Part shown: positions 46,723 to 54,898 of the stretch, in pieces
Position numbering within the stretch: the stretch's first letter is position 1
Layout: the number at the start of each line of letters is the position of its first letter
From: Caldicellulosiruptor morganii
GTDB lineage: Bacteria; Bacillota; Thermoanaerobacteria; Caldicellulosiruptorales; Caldicellulosiruptoraceae
DNA: 64,000 nucleotides
Assembly (NCBI RefSeq): GCF_026810225.1
Contig: NZ_CP113865.1
Location: 1,446,001-1,510,000 of the forward strand
Reading direction: 5' to 3'
Translations under genes and position numbers: made by a program
The notes under the pieces: generated by a model
What the model was told of the DNA's origin: nothing
The model's database searches: none
Seen by the model: the letters and a program-made list of their open reading frames with translations, nothing else

Positions 46723-47154
46723 TTAACCCAGAGCAATAAAAATTGAGCCAGCAACCACAAGCAAAACCCCCAGACCGGTATAAAATGAAATCCTCTCTCC
46801 AAGAAAAATTGCAGCAAGTACTATCGCAAAAACAACAGAGAGTCTATCAATTGGTGCAACCTGCTGAACCTTTCCATTTTTGAGAGCCAAAAAATAAAAT
46901 AGCCATGAAAGTGCCCCTGCCACACCACTTAAAACAATAAACAAAATGGCCTTTTTGTTTGCCAGTATCTCTCCTACCCTGTTTAGTCTTCCCTGAAATA
47001 TGATTACCAGGACCAAAAACAGGGCCATAATTACAGCTCTTATCGCCGTTGCCACATTTGTGTCAAGACCTTTCAAGCCAATCTTCCCAAAGATTGCAAC
47101 CAGAGCAGCAAATAGAGCTGATAAAAGTCCAAATAAGAGCCACAAATAGTTCAT
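46723..47154 (-). CDS. Single-domain EamA-type membrane transporter
   Basis: 143 residues with five predicted helices: one EamA half-repeat rather than the usual two, as in small multidrug-like proteins that dimerise. KKAILFIVLSGVAGALSWLFYFLALKNG and APIDRLSVVFAIVLAAIFLGE (split) are family-like. Ends ALG after a final helix. GGAGG lies ahead of the ATG. Substrate unknown. Confidence 0.88.
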   Translation of the reverse strand: MNYLWLLFGLLSALFAALVAIFGKIGLKGLDTNVATAIRAVIMALFLVLVIIFQGRLNRVGEILANKKAILFIVLSGVAGALSWLFYFLALKNGKVQQVAPIDRLSVVFAIVLAAIFLGERISFYTGLGVLLVVAGSIFIALG

Positions 47155-47251
47155 CTTTTTCTCCTCCGTATCAAAGATGTATAATTAATTACATTTTAGA
47201 CAATAATCAAAATGATATCAATTACAACTTTAAAGAAAGGGATGATAAAAG

Positions 47252-47452
47252 TTGAAGCAAACCGTTGATGTTCTCTCTCAAATAGCCCAGTTAAAAGAGG
47301 TGGATTATAAAAATACTCTTATGATTACCTCTTTGATAGAAGTACTGGTGGACAAAGGTATAATAGTAAGAAAAAAAATCTTCGAAAAGTCAATCTTCCT
47401 TGACAAACTTGTTGAAAGTGAAGCAAAAAGGCGCTTTGATAAGGGCACGTGA
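47252..47452 (+). CDS. Small protein, function unknown
   Basis: 66 residues from a TTG with AAGGGATG seven bases upstream. Predicted mostly helical: MKQTVDVLSQIAQLKEVDYK, TSLIEVLVDKGIIVRKKIFEK, and a charged end. It has its own terminator and precedes the H-NOX chemoreceptor, with which it may share regulation. No family recognised. Confidence 0.6.
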   Translation: MKQTVDVLSQIAQLKEVDYKNTLMITSLIEVLVDKGIIVRKKIFEKSIFLDKLVESEAKRRFDKGT

Positions 47453-47472
47453 AAAGATGTGCTCTTTTTTTA
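47443..47472 (+). terminator. Terminator after the 66-residue gene
   Basis: 8-bp stem with one G-T pair (starting at 47441, closing at 47466) followed by a seven-T run. It overlaps the stop codon. Confidence 0.8.
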
Positions 47473-47577
47473 TTTTCCGGAGTTTCAATTTTTCTTTATT
47501 ATTGATGACAAAAAACTATATTTTTGTGGTATTATTTAAATATACTCACCCAATTCTTAGAAAGGAGAAGTGGAGCA

Positions 47578-49395
47578 TTGAAAGGAACGGTTGTTTTGAC
47601 ATGGTTAGAGACAATCGGCAATATATGGGGAAATGATGTAAAAGAACATGCTAAAAAAGGGCTGGGCTTAGATGAATCAACCATCATCTCGCCAACCGAT
47701 GATATTGATGATAATCTGGTTCATAAAATGATTGAAAATGCCTGCCAAAAAGCAAACATACTACCCCAGCAGATGTGGAGAGAGATTGGTAAAAACAATA
47801 TAAAAACTTTCAGCAGGTGGTTCCCTTCGTACTTTCAAAGACTTTCTCTAAAAAGCTTTTTAGAATATATGGATGATGTACACTCTCAGCTGACTCGCAT
47901 GATAAAGGGAGCAAAACCCCCGCGTATTGTCTTTGAAGAAATTTCGCTGAACCAAGCATACATAACATACATCTCAAAACGCGGTTTTTACGATTACTTT
48001 TTAGGACTTTTAGAAGGAAGTGCCGAGTTTTTCAATGAGAAACTGGACTTTGAAGAAATTGAGCGATTCAAAGATGAAGAAGGTTTTTATCATTTAAAAA
48101 TAAAAATCAGATTTGAAAAGACCAATCGAAAAGCTAAAAAAGCTTTCTTTAATATAATTGCAGGGTTGGGATTTATAAGATCACTGGAATTCAAAATTTC
48201 CATCTTCTCTACAATAGCTGTAATTGTACTGGGTTTTATTCTTGATCCAAACAAAGAAGAATATGTAAACCATCTTCTTACGGCTGGGCTCACATTTATC
48301 ACAACTTTTATTGCTGCATTTTTCATATTAAGACCACTGAGGTCAATAATAGACGAGCTTAATTCTCTTAAAAATCTTGATTTTAGTGGATCGCTTTTTA
48401 TAAAAACAAATGACAAGCTTGAAGACTTTGCAAAGATTGTTGCAACAACAAAAAGCTCAATTAAAAAGGATTTGCTTTTGCTGAAAGGTGGAAGCGATGA
48501 AATTTACAACTTCTCAAAGAATATCAAAGAAATTGCCGATAAGATGAAAAGTCTCTCAGACTCTGTTTCGGGAATTGTAAACGATGTGGCTCAGGGCGCT
48601 GTACACCAGGCAGAAGAAATCGAAAAAGCTGTTACAATTTTGAATGAGAATATAGAAAGCCTAAAGTCAATTGTATCCCAGCAGACACAAACAAGAGATG
48701 TTCTTGCTGACGTGAACCAGAACCTAAACAGCTCCGGCAAAGATATTTTAAGCGCTGCAAAAGATATTAACCTTCTCTCTGCAGAATTTTCTGAGATAGT
48801 TCAAAAAGGTTCAAAGCTATCTGAAGAAGCAAACGAGGTTATGAAGATTACATCAACTGTTGCTGAAATTTCAAACCAGATAAATATGCTTGCACTGAAT
48901 GCTTCCATTGAGGCAGCAAGAGCAGGAAATGTTGGTGTTGGTTTTGCAGTTGTAGCTGACGAAATCAGAAAACTTGCGGACAGTACAATGTCTTTTGCCA
49001 AGACAATAAATAAGAGTTTAAAATCGTTTGTTGAAGAGGTTGAAATGCTATCTTTAACTTTAACCCAGCAGTTTGAAAAGCTTGTAAAAAGTGAATCTAC
49101 GTTGACCGATGTTGTGAATAAGAACAGTCAGAATATCGAAAGAATATCCAATGTGGTTGAAACTTTAATTTCTCAGATAGAAACCCTGTCTTCTGAGGCA
49201 GAAAGGATTTCGTCGGTATTTGAAACAATTACTTCACTTTCAGCAATATCACAGGAAAACTCTGCATCAGCTCAGGAGATGGCAGCTTCCATCTCTATGT
49301 ATGCAGAGTCAATAAAAGAGCTGCTGACAAAAGTGTCTGACCTTGAAAATCTTTCAAACGTCTTTAAAGAAGAGCTTTCAAAATACCGATTATAA
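47578..49395 (+). CDS. H-NOX-fused methyl-accepting chemotaxis protein (predicted oxygen sensor)
   Basis: 605 residues from a TTG at 47578. Residues 1-185 are an H-NOX heme domain that aligns with that of C. tengcongensis Tar4 without gaps in the key positions: MKGTVVLTW with W9, N74, proximal heme H102 in [15 protein letters not shown]115, the Y131-x-S133-x-R135 heme-propionate motif and Y140. Two membrane helices (about 205-260) follow, then a signalling domain with the tip [18 protein letters not shown]9, N74 and Y140 are the residues that stabilise bound oxygen in Tar4, so aerotaxis or oxygen avoidance is predicted. No che genes are nearby. Confidence 0.93.
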   Translation: MKGTVVLTWLETIGNIWGNDVKEHAKKGLGLDESTIISPTDDIDDNLVHKMIENACQKANILPQQMWREIGKNNIKTFSRWFPSYFQRLSLKSFLEYMDDVHSQLTRMIKGAKPPRIVFEEISLNQAYITYISKRGFYDYFLGLLEGSAEFFNEKLDFEEIERFKDEEGFYHLKIKIRFEKTNRKAKKAFFNIIAGLGFIRSLEFKISIFSTIAVIVLGFILDPNKEEYVNHLLTAGLTFITTFIAAFFILRPLRSIIDELNSLKNLDFSGSLFIKTNDKLEDFAKIVATTKSSIKKDLLLLKGGSDEIYNFSKNIKEIADKMKSLSDSVSGIVNDVAQGAVHQAEEIEKAVTILNENIESLKSIVSQQTQTRDVLADVNQNLNSSGKDILSAAKDINLLSAEFSEIVQKGSKLSEEANEVMKITSTVAEISNQINMLALNASIEAARAGNVGVGFAVVADEIRKLADSTMSFAKTINKSLKSFVEEVEMLSLTLTQQFEKLVKSESTLTDVVNKNSQNIERISNVVETLISQIETLSSEAERISSVFETITSLSAISQENSASAQEMAASISMYAESIKELLTKVSDLENLSNVFKEELSKYRL

Positions 49396-49419
49396 ACTTA
49401 AAGGGAGGGATTTTGGAAA

Positions 49420-49677
49420 ATGTGTCAGACTTTTATTGCTGCTATTCTGGTCGATAACAGACTCCATGATGCTCCAAAATTGCAAGAAATTTTGACAAAA
49501 CATGGATGTTTAATAAAAACAAGACTTGGCATACACGAAGCTGGCAGTGATAGCTGCTCAAATCAGGGACTTATTATACTTCATATGCAGGCAAAAGAAG
49601 AAGAGATAAAGGCTTTTGAAAATGACATTAAAACCTTAGAACACGTAAAGCTTCAGCTTATGAAATTGGACTGTTAA
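49420..49677 (+). CDS. TM1266-like (hydrogenase-associated) small ACT-fold protein
   Basis: 85 residues. The ferredoxin/ACT-like pattern FIAAILVDNRLHDAPKLQEILTKHG (split), then LIKTRLGIHEAG and LIILHMQAKEEEIKAFENDIKTL (split), resembles the TM1266 family annotated as putative regulators near [FeFe] hydrogenases. It adds C2, C30, C46 and a terminal Cys. No hydrogenase gene is in the window. It follows the H-NOX receptor by 24 bases with GGGAGGG, so the two are probably co-transcribed. Confidence 0.75.
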   Translation: MCQTFIAAILVDNRLHDAPKLQEILTKHGCLIKTRLGIHEAGSDSCSNQGLIILHMQAKEEEIKAFENDIKTLEHVKLQLMKLDC

Positions 49678-49708
49678 ATAAAAATATATGGTTTGGGTGA
49701 AATCCAAA

Positions 49709-50374
49709 ATGAACATTTTTGATGTGAATGAGATAATAGTCCAGAAGTTTGAAAATATCGCTGCAAGAATTGCCGGCAAAACAAACCTGCCTCAAAGCTT
49801 TAAAGCAGTTTTTCAAAATAGTTTCACAGCTTCTGTCAGCAGGGATTTGTCACAGGATGCTGTGAAGCAAATGCCGGCATCTGATACTAAAAAAATGACT
49901 CAAAATGACAATATCCTAAGCAGCCCATATAATCTTGAAAAATCAAGCTATATACCTTCATACAGTAGTATAATCCTGAGCAAAAGCGAAATTGCCCGGA
50001 TTGCAACAAAAAAGGCAAAAGAGTATAATCTGCCGCCAAGCTTAGTTTTGAGTGTGATTGAAGCCGAATCAGGTTTTCGGCAGGACGCAGTATCAAAAGC
50101 TGGAGCGATTGGGCTTATGCAGCTTATGCCAGACACTGCAAAAGCGCTTGGTGTCAACCCTTACGACCCGGTTGAAAATTTAGATGGCGGAATAAGATAT
50201 TTAAAAGAAAAGCTTGAGCAGTTTGGAGGCAATATAGAGCTTGCGCTTGCAGCGTACAATGCAGGTCCTGCAAATGTGATAAAGTACGGCGGTATCCCAC
50301 CGTTTGAGGAAACTATTAAGTATGTTCAAAAAGTGCTTTTGCTCTCTCAAAAATACAGAAGTTTTGATGTATAA
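49709..50374 (+). CDS. Lytic transglycosylase (SLT/Slt70 fold)
   Basis: 221 residues. The C-terminal domain is a goose-lysozyme-like [34 protein letters not shown] (split) with the catalytic glutamate in EAES, then [16 protein letters not shown]. The N-terminal 100 residues are low in structure and lack a classical signal peptide, so export is unclear. The ATG at 49709 has GGGTGA eight bases upstream; a TTG frame start at 49688 does not. Likely cleaves peptidoglycan, possibly for envelope-spanning structures. Confidence 0.9.
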   Translation: MNIFDVNEIIVQKFENIAARIAGKTNLPQSFKAVFQNSFTASVSRDLSQDAVKQMPASDTKKMTQNDNILSSPYNLEKSSYIPSYSSIILSKSEIARIATKKAKEYNLPPSLVLSVIEAESGFRQDAVSKAGAIGLMQLMPDTAKALGVNPYDPVENLDGGIRYLKEKLEQFGGNIELALAAYNAGPANVIKYGGIPPFEETIKYVQKVLLLSQKYRSFDV

Positions 50375-50427
50375 ACCCCCTCCTGTTTTGAGCACAATAA
50401 GTGGTAAGAGGGGTGTGATAAGAAAAC

Positions 50428-50586
50428 ATGAGACAAAGAAAGCTTTATAACAGACACAAAGATATGTACAATGTTTACTTGAGGCATAAGAAAAGTGTTT
50501 TAAAAATGCTTGGAATGTATTTAACCGGGCTTTGCAAGGGTATGATGCTGGGAATACTAATTGGCAAGAGACTAAAAAAAGATTAA
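50428..50586 (+). CDS. Small basic protein with one hydrophobic segment, function unknown
   Basis: 52 residues. A basic N-terminal half (MRQRKLYNRHKDMYNVYLRHKK) precedes a hydrophobic stretch MLGMYLTGLCKGMMLGILIG and a basic end. GAGGGGTG lies about 12 bases upstream. A strong terminator follows 20 bases after the stop, supporting a real transcript. No family recognised. Confidence 0.55.
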   Translation: MRQRKLYNRHKDMYNVYLRHKKSVLKMLGMYLTGLCKGMMLGILIGKRLKKD

Positions 50587-50605
50587 ATGAACTTTTCAAA
50601 AAAGC

Positions 50606-50657
50606 AGGCTGTTTTGCTTCTAATATTGTAGAGCAAAGCAGCCTATTTTGTTATTTT
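50606..50657 (+). terminator. Terminator after the small basic gene
   Basis: 13-bp stem with one G-T pair (50606-50618 with 50632-50644) followed by ATTTTGTTATTTTT. Confidence 0.85.
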
Positions 50658-50763
50658 TGTATATCTTTTTAGAATACAGATTGATTTTAATCTCAATTTA
50701 TTCTATACTCTTTATTTGTAAAAACACTTTGTACAAAAGTTCTTTCAGGAGGCAAAAAACAAG

Positions 50764-51852
50764 ATGCGGCTTGGAATTGTTGGACTTCCGAATGTGGGAA
50801 AAAGCACCCTTTTCAATGCAATAACAAAAGCCGGAGCAGAGGCTGCAAACTATCCATTTTGTACAATTGAGCCAAATGTTGGGGTTGTGGCTGTACCCGA
50901 TGAGAGGCTTGATATTCTGGCAAAGATATATAACCCAGAAAAGGTAACACCTGCTTTTATCGAGTTTGTGGACATTGCAGGGCTTGTTAAAGGTGCAAGC
51001 AAAGGCGAAGGGCTTGGCAATAAGTTTCTATCTCATATAAGAGAGGTTGATGCCATAGTTCACGTGGTAAGATGCTTTGACCATTCTGATATAGTACATG
51101 TTGAAGGAAGTGTTGACCCAAAGAGGGATATTGAAACAATCAATTTAGAACTCATATTTGCTGACATGGAAATTTTAGAAAGACGCATTGAGAAAACCCG
51201 GAAGCTTGCAAAAAACAGCAAAGAAGCAGCCCATGAGCTCGAAATCTTAGAGAAGATATACTCCACCCTTGAAAGCGGAAAAATGGCACGTACTTTAAAG
51301 TTTGATGATGAGGAAGATTTAAAGTTTGTAAATTCTTTAAACCTTCTTACATTCAAGCCCACAATCTATGCAGCAAACATCTCAGAAAATGACATCGGAA
51401 AGGAAAATGATTATGTAAAGGTTGTAAAAGAAATTGCAGCACAGGAGGGCTCAGAAGTAATTGTCATCTGTGCAAAGATAGAAGAAGAGATTGCTGCTTT
51501 GCCGGATGAAGAAAAGAAGGAATTTTTAAAAGAGCTTGGAATTGAAAAGTCAGGACTTGACAATTTAATCCAGGCAGGGTATAGGCTTTTGGGGCTCATA
51601 TCTTTCTTAACAGCCGGTGAAAAGGAAGTAAGAGCCTGGACCATCAAAAAAGGCACAAAAGCACCGCAGGCAGCCGGAAAGATTCACAGCGACTTTGAAA
51701 AAGGGTTTATCAGAGCCGAAGTTGTACCTTTTGATGTTCTGGTTGAGTGCGGCGGATTTGCCCAGGCAAAAGAAAAAGGTCTTGTGCGATCAGAAGGCAA
51801 AGACTATGTTATGCAAGATGGTGATGTTGTAATCTTTAGATTCAATGTTTGA
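50764..51852 (+). CDS. ychF: Redox-regulated ATPase YchF (Obg family)
   Basis: 362 residues. G1 is GIVGLPNVGKSTLFNAI, G3 DIAGLVKGASKGEGLGNKFLSHIRE (split). The G4 position reads NISE instead of NKxD, the change that gives YchF its preference for ATP over GTP. The coiled-coil insert and C-terminal TGS domain (FLTAGEKEVRAWTIKKGTKAPQAAG, split) are intact. Binds ribosomes; role in stress responses. The second IS element begins directly at its stop codon. Confidence 0.97.
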   Translation: MRLGIVGLPNVGKSTLFNAITKAGAEAANYPFCTIEPNVGVVAVPDERLDILAKIYNPEKVTPAFIEFVDIAGLVKGASKGEGLGNKFLSHIREVDAIVHVVRCFDHSDIVHVEGSVDPKRDIETINLELIFADMEILERRIEKTRKLAKNSKEAAHELEILEKIYSTLESGKMARTLKFDDEEDLKFVNSLNLLTFKPTIYAANISENDIGKENDYVKVVKEIAAQEGSEVIVICAKIEEEIAALPDEEKKEFLKELGIEKSGLDNLIQAGYRLLGLISFLTAGEKEVRAWTIKKGTKAPQAAGKIHSDFEKGFIRAEVVPFDVLVECGGFAQAKEKGLVRSEGKDYVMQDGDVVIFRFNV

Positions 51853-51960
51853 CCTACTCCCCGCCCTTGAAGGGGCGAGGATTCTCTTGGTAGCTCGGTT
51901 TAGGCTACCTTCCCAGTAGAATGGCTTTTATTCCACGGATGAATATTCCATTCTACTGGG
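51853..51960 (-). ncRNA. Candidate omega (right-end) RNA of the second IS element
   Basis: Hairpin GGTAGC/GCTACC (51889-51894 with 51904-51909) overlaps the tnpB 3' end, followed by the end palindrome. The first IS element has the same GGTAGC hairpin at the same place. The guide would extend into the 3' end of ychF. Boundaries are approximate. Confidence 0.4.
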
Positions 51961-53156
51961 CAACGCAGGTGCGCTTTGTACCTCACACCCACGGGGCAGG
52001 CCAATCGCCCTACTACCAGGCTACTGCCTGTATACTTGCTGTAGATGTTTATCGCTCCTATTCCATCTCTGTGGTACCTAAACCCACAACTTTTGCATTC
52101 ATAGTTCCTGTCTTGTGGTTTATTCTTACTGCCACATACAGGACAGGTTTGCGACGTCATGTTCTCCTTCACATATACAACCTTTATGTCTGCAAATTCT
52201 GCTTTCTGTTCTATCATCCTGCTTATCTTCCTGAACAACCATTGATGCACTTTCTGGTTTACTACCTTGCCTTTCTTTTCCTTGCTGTTCCTTATGCCTT
52301 TTACATCGCCACAAACTATTGTCGTGATACCATTTTCTACACAGTACCCTATCAGGTGAGATGTGTATTTTCCCAACACATCTCTTATCTGGTTTGAAAG
52401 CCTTCTTAATAGTTTTATCTTCGCTCTTTGTAGTTTTACCCACCTTTTTGAACCCTTCTGACATCCTGAAATCTTGCTCTGTAGCTCAGATAGTTTCTTG
52501 TTCCTGTATCGCAAAATAGAGTTTAAAACTCCTCCATTGTACACGGCTACCTTCTTACCATCAAAACATACCATCGGGTGTATTACTCCAGGGTCTATTG
52601 CCAGCACATTACCTTTTTGTCCCCTATCCTTTTGCCTTCCTGCAATTTCAACAACTACATGAACATAGTATCTGCCTTTATCTGCATGATAAAGCAACTC
52701 TGCATACTTGGGTTTTATACCAAGTCTTACACTACCTATAACTATCCTCTCTGCACCTTTCATGTTTGAAAGTATCAAGCTATTCCCTTCCAGCCCTATT
52801 GCCGAGTCTTTAAAGCAAACCTTGTAGTATTTCTTGTTCCTGTACGGTAGTCTAATCTTTGAAGTGTTTTTATTCTTCTTTTTTGCCTTTTTGATTTTTC
52901 GCAATGTAGCAGTGTAGTTTGTCCATGCCTGCTGGTATGCTGCCTGCTTGCTCTGACTGTGCAATATAAATCCCTTCTGGTGTATCCACCACTCCATGTA
53001 TCTGTAGAATGTCTTTTGCTTTATCCTTAGTCCTTTTCTGTTTATCTTCTTAAAAAAACTTACAGCTTTGGAGTAGATTTTTCCTGATTGCATTGAAAGC
53101 TCTCTTGCTAAAACCTGATACTCATTTGGAACTGGCAGAATATATGTTTTATCCAT
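51900..53156 (-). CDS. tnpB: TnpB, RNA-guided nuclease of IS605 type (derived RuvC-II)
   Basis: 418 residues. RuvC-I aspartate in VLAIDPGVIHPMVCF; zinc finger CPVCGSKNKPQDRNYECKSCG (split); RuvC-III aspartate in HRDGIGAIN. The usual RuvC-II glutamate position reads TTIVCGDVKGIRN, with glycine in place of the catalytic glutamate. A downstream helix offers ISRMIEQKAEF, where the catalytic acid may have moved, as reported for some TnpB lineages. Activity is likely if that compensation holds. In TnpB families this protein biases element retention by cutting empty sites. Confidence 0.93.
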   Translation of the reverse strand: MDKTYILPVPNEYQVLARELSMQSGKIYSKAVSFFKKINRKGLRIKQKTFYRYMEWWIHQKGFILHSQSKQAAYQQAWTNYTATLRKIKKAKKKNKNTSKIRLPYRNKKYYKVCFKDSAIGLEGNSLILSNMKGAERIVIGSVRLGIKPKYAELLYHADKGRYYVHVVVEIAGRQKDRGQKGNVLAIDPGVIHPMVCFDGKKVAVYNGGVLNSILRYRNKKLSELQSKISGCQKGSKRWVKLQRAKIKLLRRLSNQIRDVLGKYTSHLIGYCVENGITTIVCGDVKGIRNSKEKKGKVVNQKVHQWLFRKISRMIEQKAEFADIKVVYVKENMTSQTCPVCGSKNKPQDRNYECKSCGFRYHRDGIGAINIYSKYTGSSLVVGRLACPVGVRYKAHLRCPVEWNIHPWNKSHSTGKVA

Positions 53157-53559
53157 CTTCTTCTACCTTCTCCCATTGTGCTTCTATATACTTTTTTATT
53201 GTTTCAGAAGACACATTGCCTGCTGTTGCAACAAAGTATGCCCTTGTCCAGACTGAACCTTTCTGCTTGTACTGAGGGAACCTCTGACCTATCTTTCTGC
53301 CAGTAGCACCTTTTATCACATTGATAAGTTGGCTTGGTGAATACCTTGGAAGTGATGAGATAAACAAATGGATATGGTCAGGCATTATCTCAAGCGCTAA
53401 AATGTCAAACTTATATGCTTTAGACAGTTCTTTTATTGTGTCTTCGACAATCTTTTTTACTTCAGGGTCTTTTAAAAAGTCCTTACAATATTTTGGTATC
53501 CAAATAAAGTGGTAGTTGATTAAAAATTTGGCATGTCGTGTTGACTTGTAGGTATTCAT
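53149..53559 (-). CDS. tnpA: IS200-type TnpA (Y1 HUH transposase)
   Basis: 136 residues. The HUH pair lies in IMPDHIHLFISSLPRYS and the catalytic tyrosine in ETIKKYIEAQWEKVEE; NYHFIWIPKYCKDFL is the N-terminal signature. Acts as a dimer on single-stranded DNA with the end hairpins. Intact and probably active; it could mobilise the first, tnpA-less element only if the end hairpins are compatible, which they are not obviously. Confidence 0.95.
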   Translation of the reverse strand: MNTYKSTRHAKFLINYHFIWIPKYCKDFLKDPEVKKIVEDTIKELSKAYKFDILALEIMPDHIHLFISSLPRYSPSQLINVIKGATGRKIGQRFPQYKQKGSVWTRAYFVATAGNVSSETIKKYIEAQWEKVEEDG

Positions 53560-53699
53560 TATGACTCATACTTTTAGTTTCAAAAGTTTAAATTAATTAT
53601 ATCATATTTTCTATTCACTATCAAGTTTGCATTCATCCCCGCCCTCAAAGGACGAGGCTTTCTGCAAAATTCTTTGTAAACCGGACATTTAATGTTAAA

Positions 53700-53755
53700 G
53701 GGCTGGGGAATAAACCTGCTATTATCTTTGATGGCAACCCCCAGCCCATTTTATT
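53700..53755. terminator. Terminator of the lar operon
   Basis: Stem GGGCTGGGG/CCCCAGCCC (53700-53708 with 53739-53747). Plus-strand side has ATTTTATTTT, minus side a short TTTAACATT. It lies between larC and the IS left end. Confidence 0.7.
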
Positions 53756-54085
53756 TTACTCGGTCAATTTTTTAATGTCTTCAAACTCCAATTTCAGCCT
53801 TTTTATGTCTTTATAAGAACTGATCTTCAGCCTCAGTGGCAGTTCTTTTATATCTTCCTGCCTTCTTTCCATTTCAATACGCTCAAGCTCAACATACCTG
53901 ACACCTATTGTAGATGTCCATCTAAAGACCGCATCCACTACATTTTCAAAATCATCATATCTAACAATCACCCCGAGCTTGTATGCAGGTCTTCCTTTTT
54001 TCATATAAATGGGAGTAAAATACACATCCAGTGCACCGGATTGCATTATTCTATCCAGAGCAAATGAAAGCTCTTCCCCAGTCAT
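53756..54085 (-). CDS. larC: LarC C-terminal part (second frame)
   Basis: LarC inserts nickel into the pincer cofactor. This 109-residue frame begins MTGEELSFALDRIMQSGALDVYFTPIYMKKGRPAYKLGV (split), the standard LarC C-terminal domain. The same frame is open upstream through ...EYFEIFANIDDM, matching the ETNIDDM of other LarC proteins, back to the A9 tract at 54134-54142, where it meets the larC1 frame. There is no ribosome site ahead of the ATG at 54085. It is therefore almost certainly made by -1 frameshift as the end of one protein of about 370 residues. Confidence 0.9.
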   Translation of the reverse strand: MTGEELSFALDRIMQSGALDVYFTPIYMKKGRPAYKLGVIVRYDDFENVVDAVFRWTSTIGVRYVELERIEMERRQEDIKELPLRLKISSYKDIKRLKLEFEDIKKLTE

Positions 54086-54129
54086 ATCATCAATGTTAGC
54101 AAATATCTCAAAATATTCTTTGCTTTTAT

Positions 54130-54870
54130 TCAGTTTTTTTTTCCTATAATAGCTCTCACTATATTTGGAATAGGAAGGTCTTTTGTCCCACTGCCATATC
54201 CAATTTTTTCTATTTGCATTCTTGGCATATTCACAAATCCATTTGAAACTGCTGCCGCAATCCCTATACCGGTTGGAGTTACAAGCTCAGAGTCAATATC
54301 AAGAGTTGCAAGAGGAATACCATTTTGTCTTGCTATCTCCAAAACAGCCGGTGCCGGCACAGGAATTATTCCGTGCATTGACTTTGTAAACCCTCTTCCA
54401 TCACAAAGTGGTGAGAACAAAACCTCCTGAGGCTTTAAATACTCCATACAGAGCGAAAAAGCGACAATATCCACAATTGAATCATCAGCGCCCACTTCAT
54501 GAAACGCAACCTCTTCAATGTCCATACCATGGACAGCTGCCTCGGCTTTTGCAATCTTTTCAAAAATCTTAAGTGATAGGTCTTTTACGGTTTCTTGCAG
54601 CTTACTTTCCTGCAAAAGCTTTTTGATATCTTTAAAGGTTCTGTGGTGATGGTGACCCTGATCATTGTTATGATGGTGATGCAGCACATCCACAACAAAG
54701 CTTTTGGCTTTAATACCATTTACCGTTTTCTCTTTTATACCAATTTCAACATCAAGCCCAAGCAAATCTATATTCGACTTTAAATACTCAAAGTCAACCC
54801 CGGCATCAATCAAAGAGCTGACAAGCATATCTCCCGATATTCCAGATGGCGCATTAAAATAGATAATCAT
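54130..54870 (-). CDS. larC: LarC N-terminal part (first frame), nickel insertion
   Basis: 246 residues: MIIYFNAPSGISGDMLVSSLIDAGVD (split) with the GISGDM signature, a His-rich segment HHHHNNDQGHHHH (about residues 66-78) that could store or bind nickel, VAFHEVGADDSIVDIVAF and YGSGTKDLPIPNIVRAII (split). It ends GKKN at the slippery site. Works after LarB and LarE to place nickel in pyridinium-dithiocarboxylate mononucleotide. Upstream gene larB ends 28 bases away. Confidence 0.93.
   Translation of the reverse strand: MIIYFNAPSGISGDMLVSSLIDAGVDFEYLKSNIDLLGLDVEIGIKEKTVNGIKAKSFVVDVLHHHHNNDQGHHHHRTFKDIKKLLQESKLQETVKDLSLKIFEKIAKAEAAVHGMDIEEVAFHEVGADDSIVDIVAFSLCMEYLKPQEVLFSPLCDGRGFTKSMHGIIPVPAPAVLEIARQNGIPLATLDIDSELVTPTGIGIAAAVSNGFVNMPRMQIEKIGYGSGTKDLPIPNIVRAIIGKKN
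54133..54142 (-). promoter_or_regulatory. Programmed -1 frameshift site in larC
   Basis: On the minus strand nine A's and a C give the slippery heptamer A-AAA-AAC (54133-54139), directly before the larC1 TGA (54130-54132). A -1 slip joins larC1 to larC2. LarC from Lactobacillus plantarum is known to use frameshifting between two ORFs, so this is expected rather than an error. Any stimulatory structure lies downstream. Confidence 0.8.
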
Positions 54871-54898
54871 AGCCTTTCAAATCCCCTCTTTCAAAACT

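Larger units (their letters stand above)
51851..53660 (-). mobile_element. Intact IS200/IS605 element with tnpA and tnpB
   Basis: Both ends carry the same imperfect palindrome CCCCGCCC: 51859-51880 at the right end and 53637-53657 at the left. Right end begins at the ychF stop codon. The tnpA-tnpB pair is intact and overlaps by eight bases. Exact cleavage sites cannot be fixed without an empty site to compare. Confidence 0.9.
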
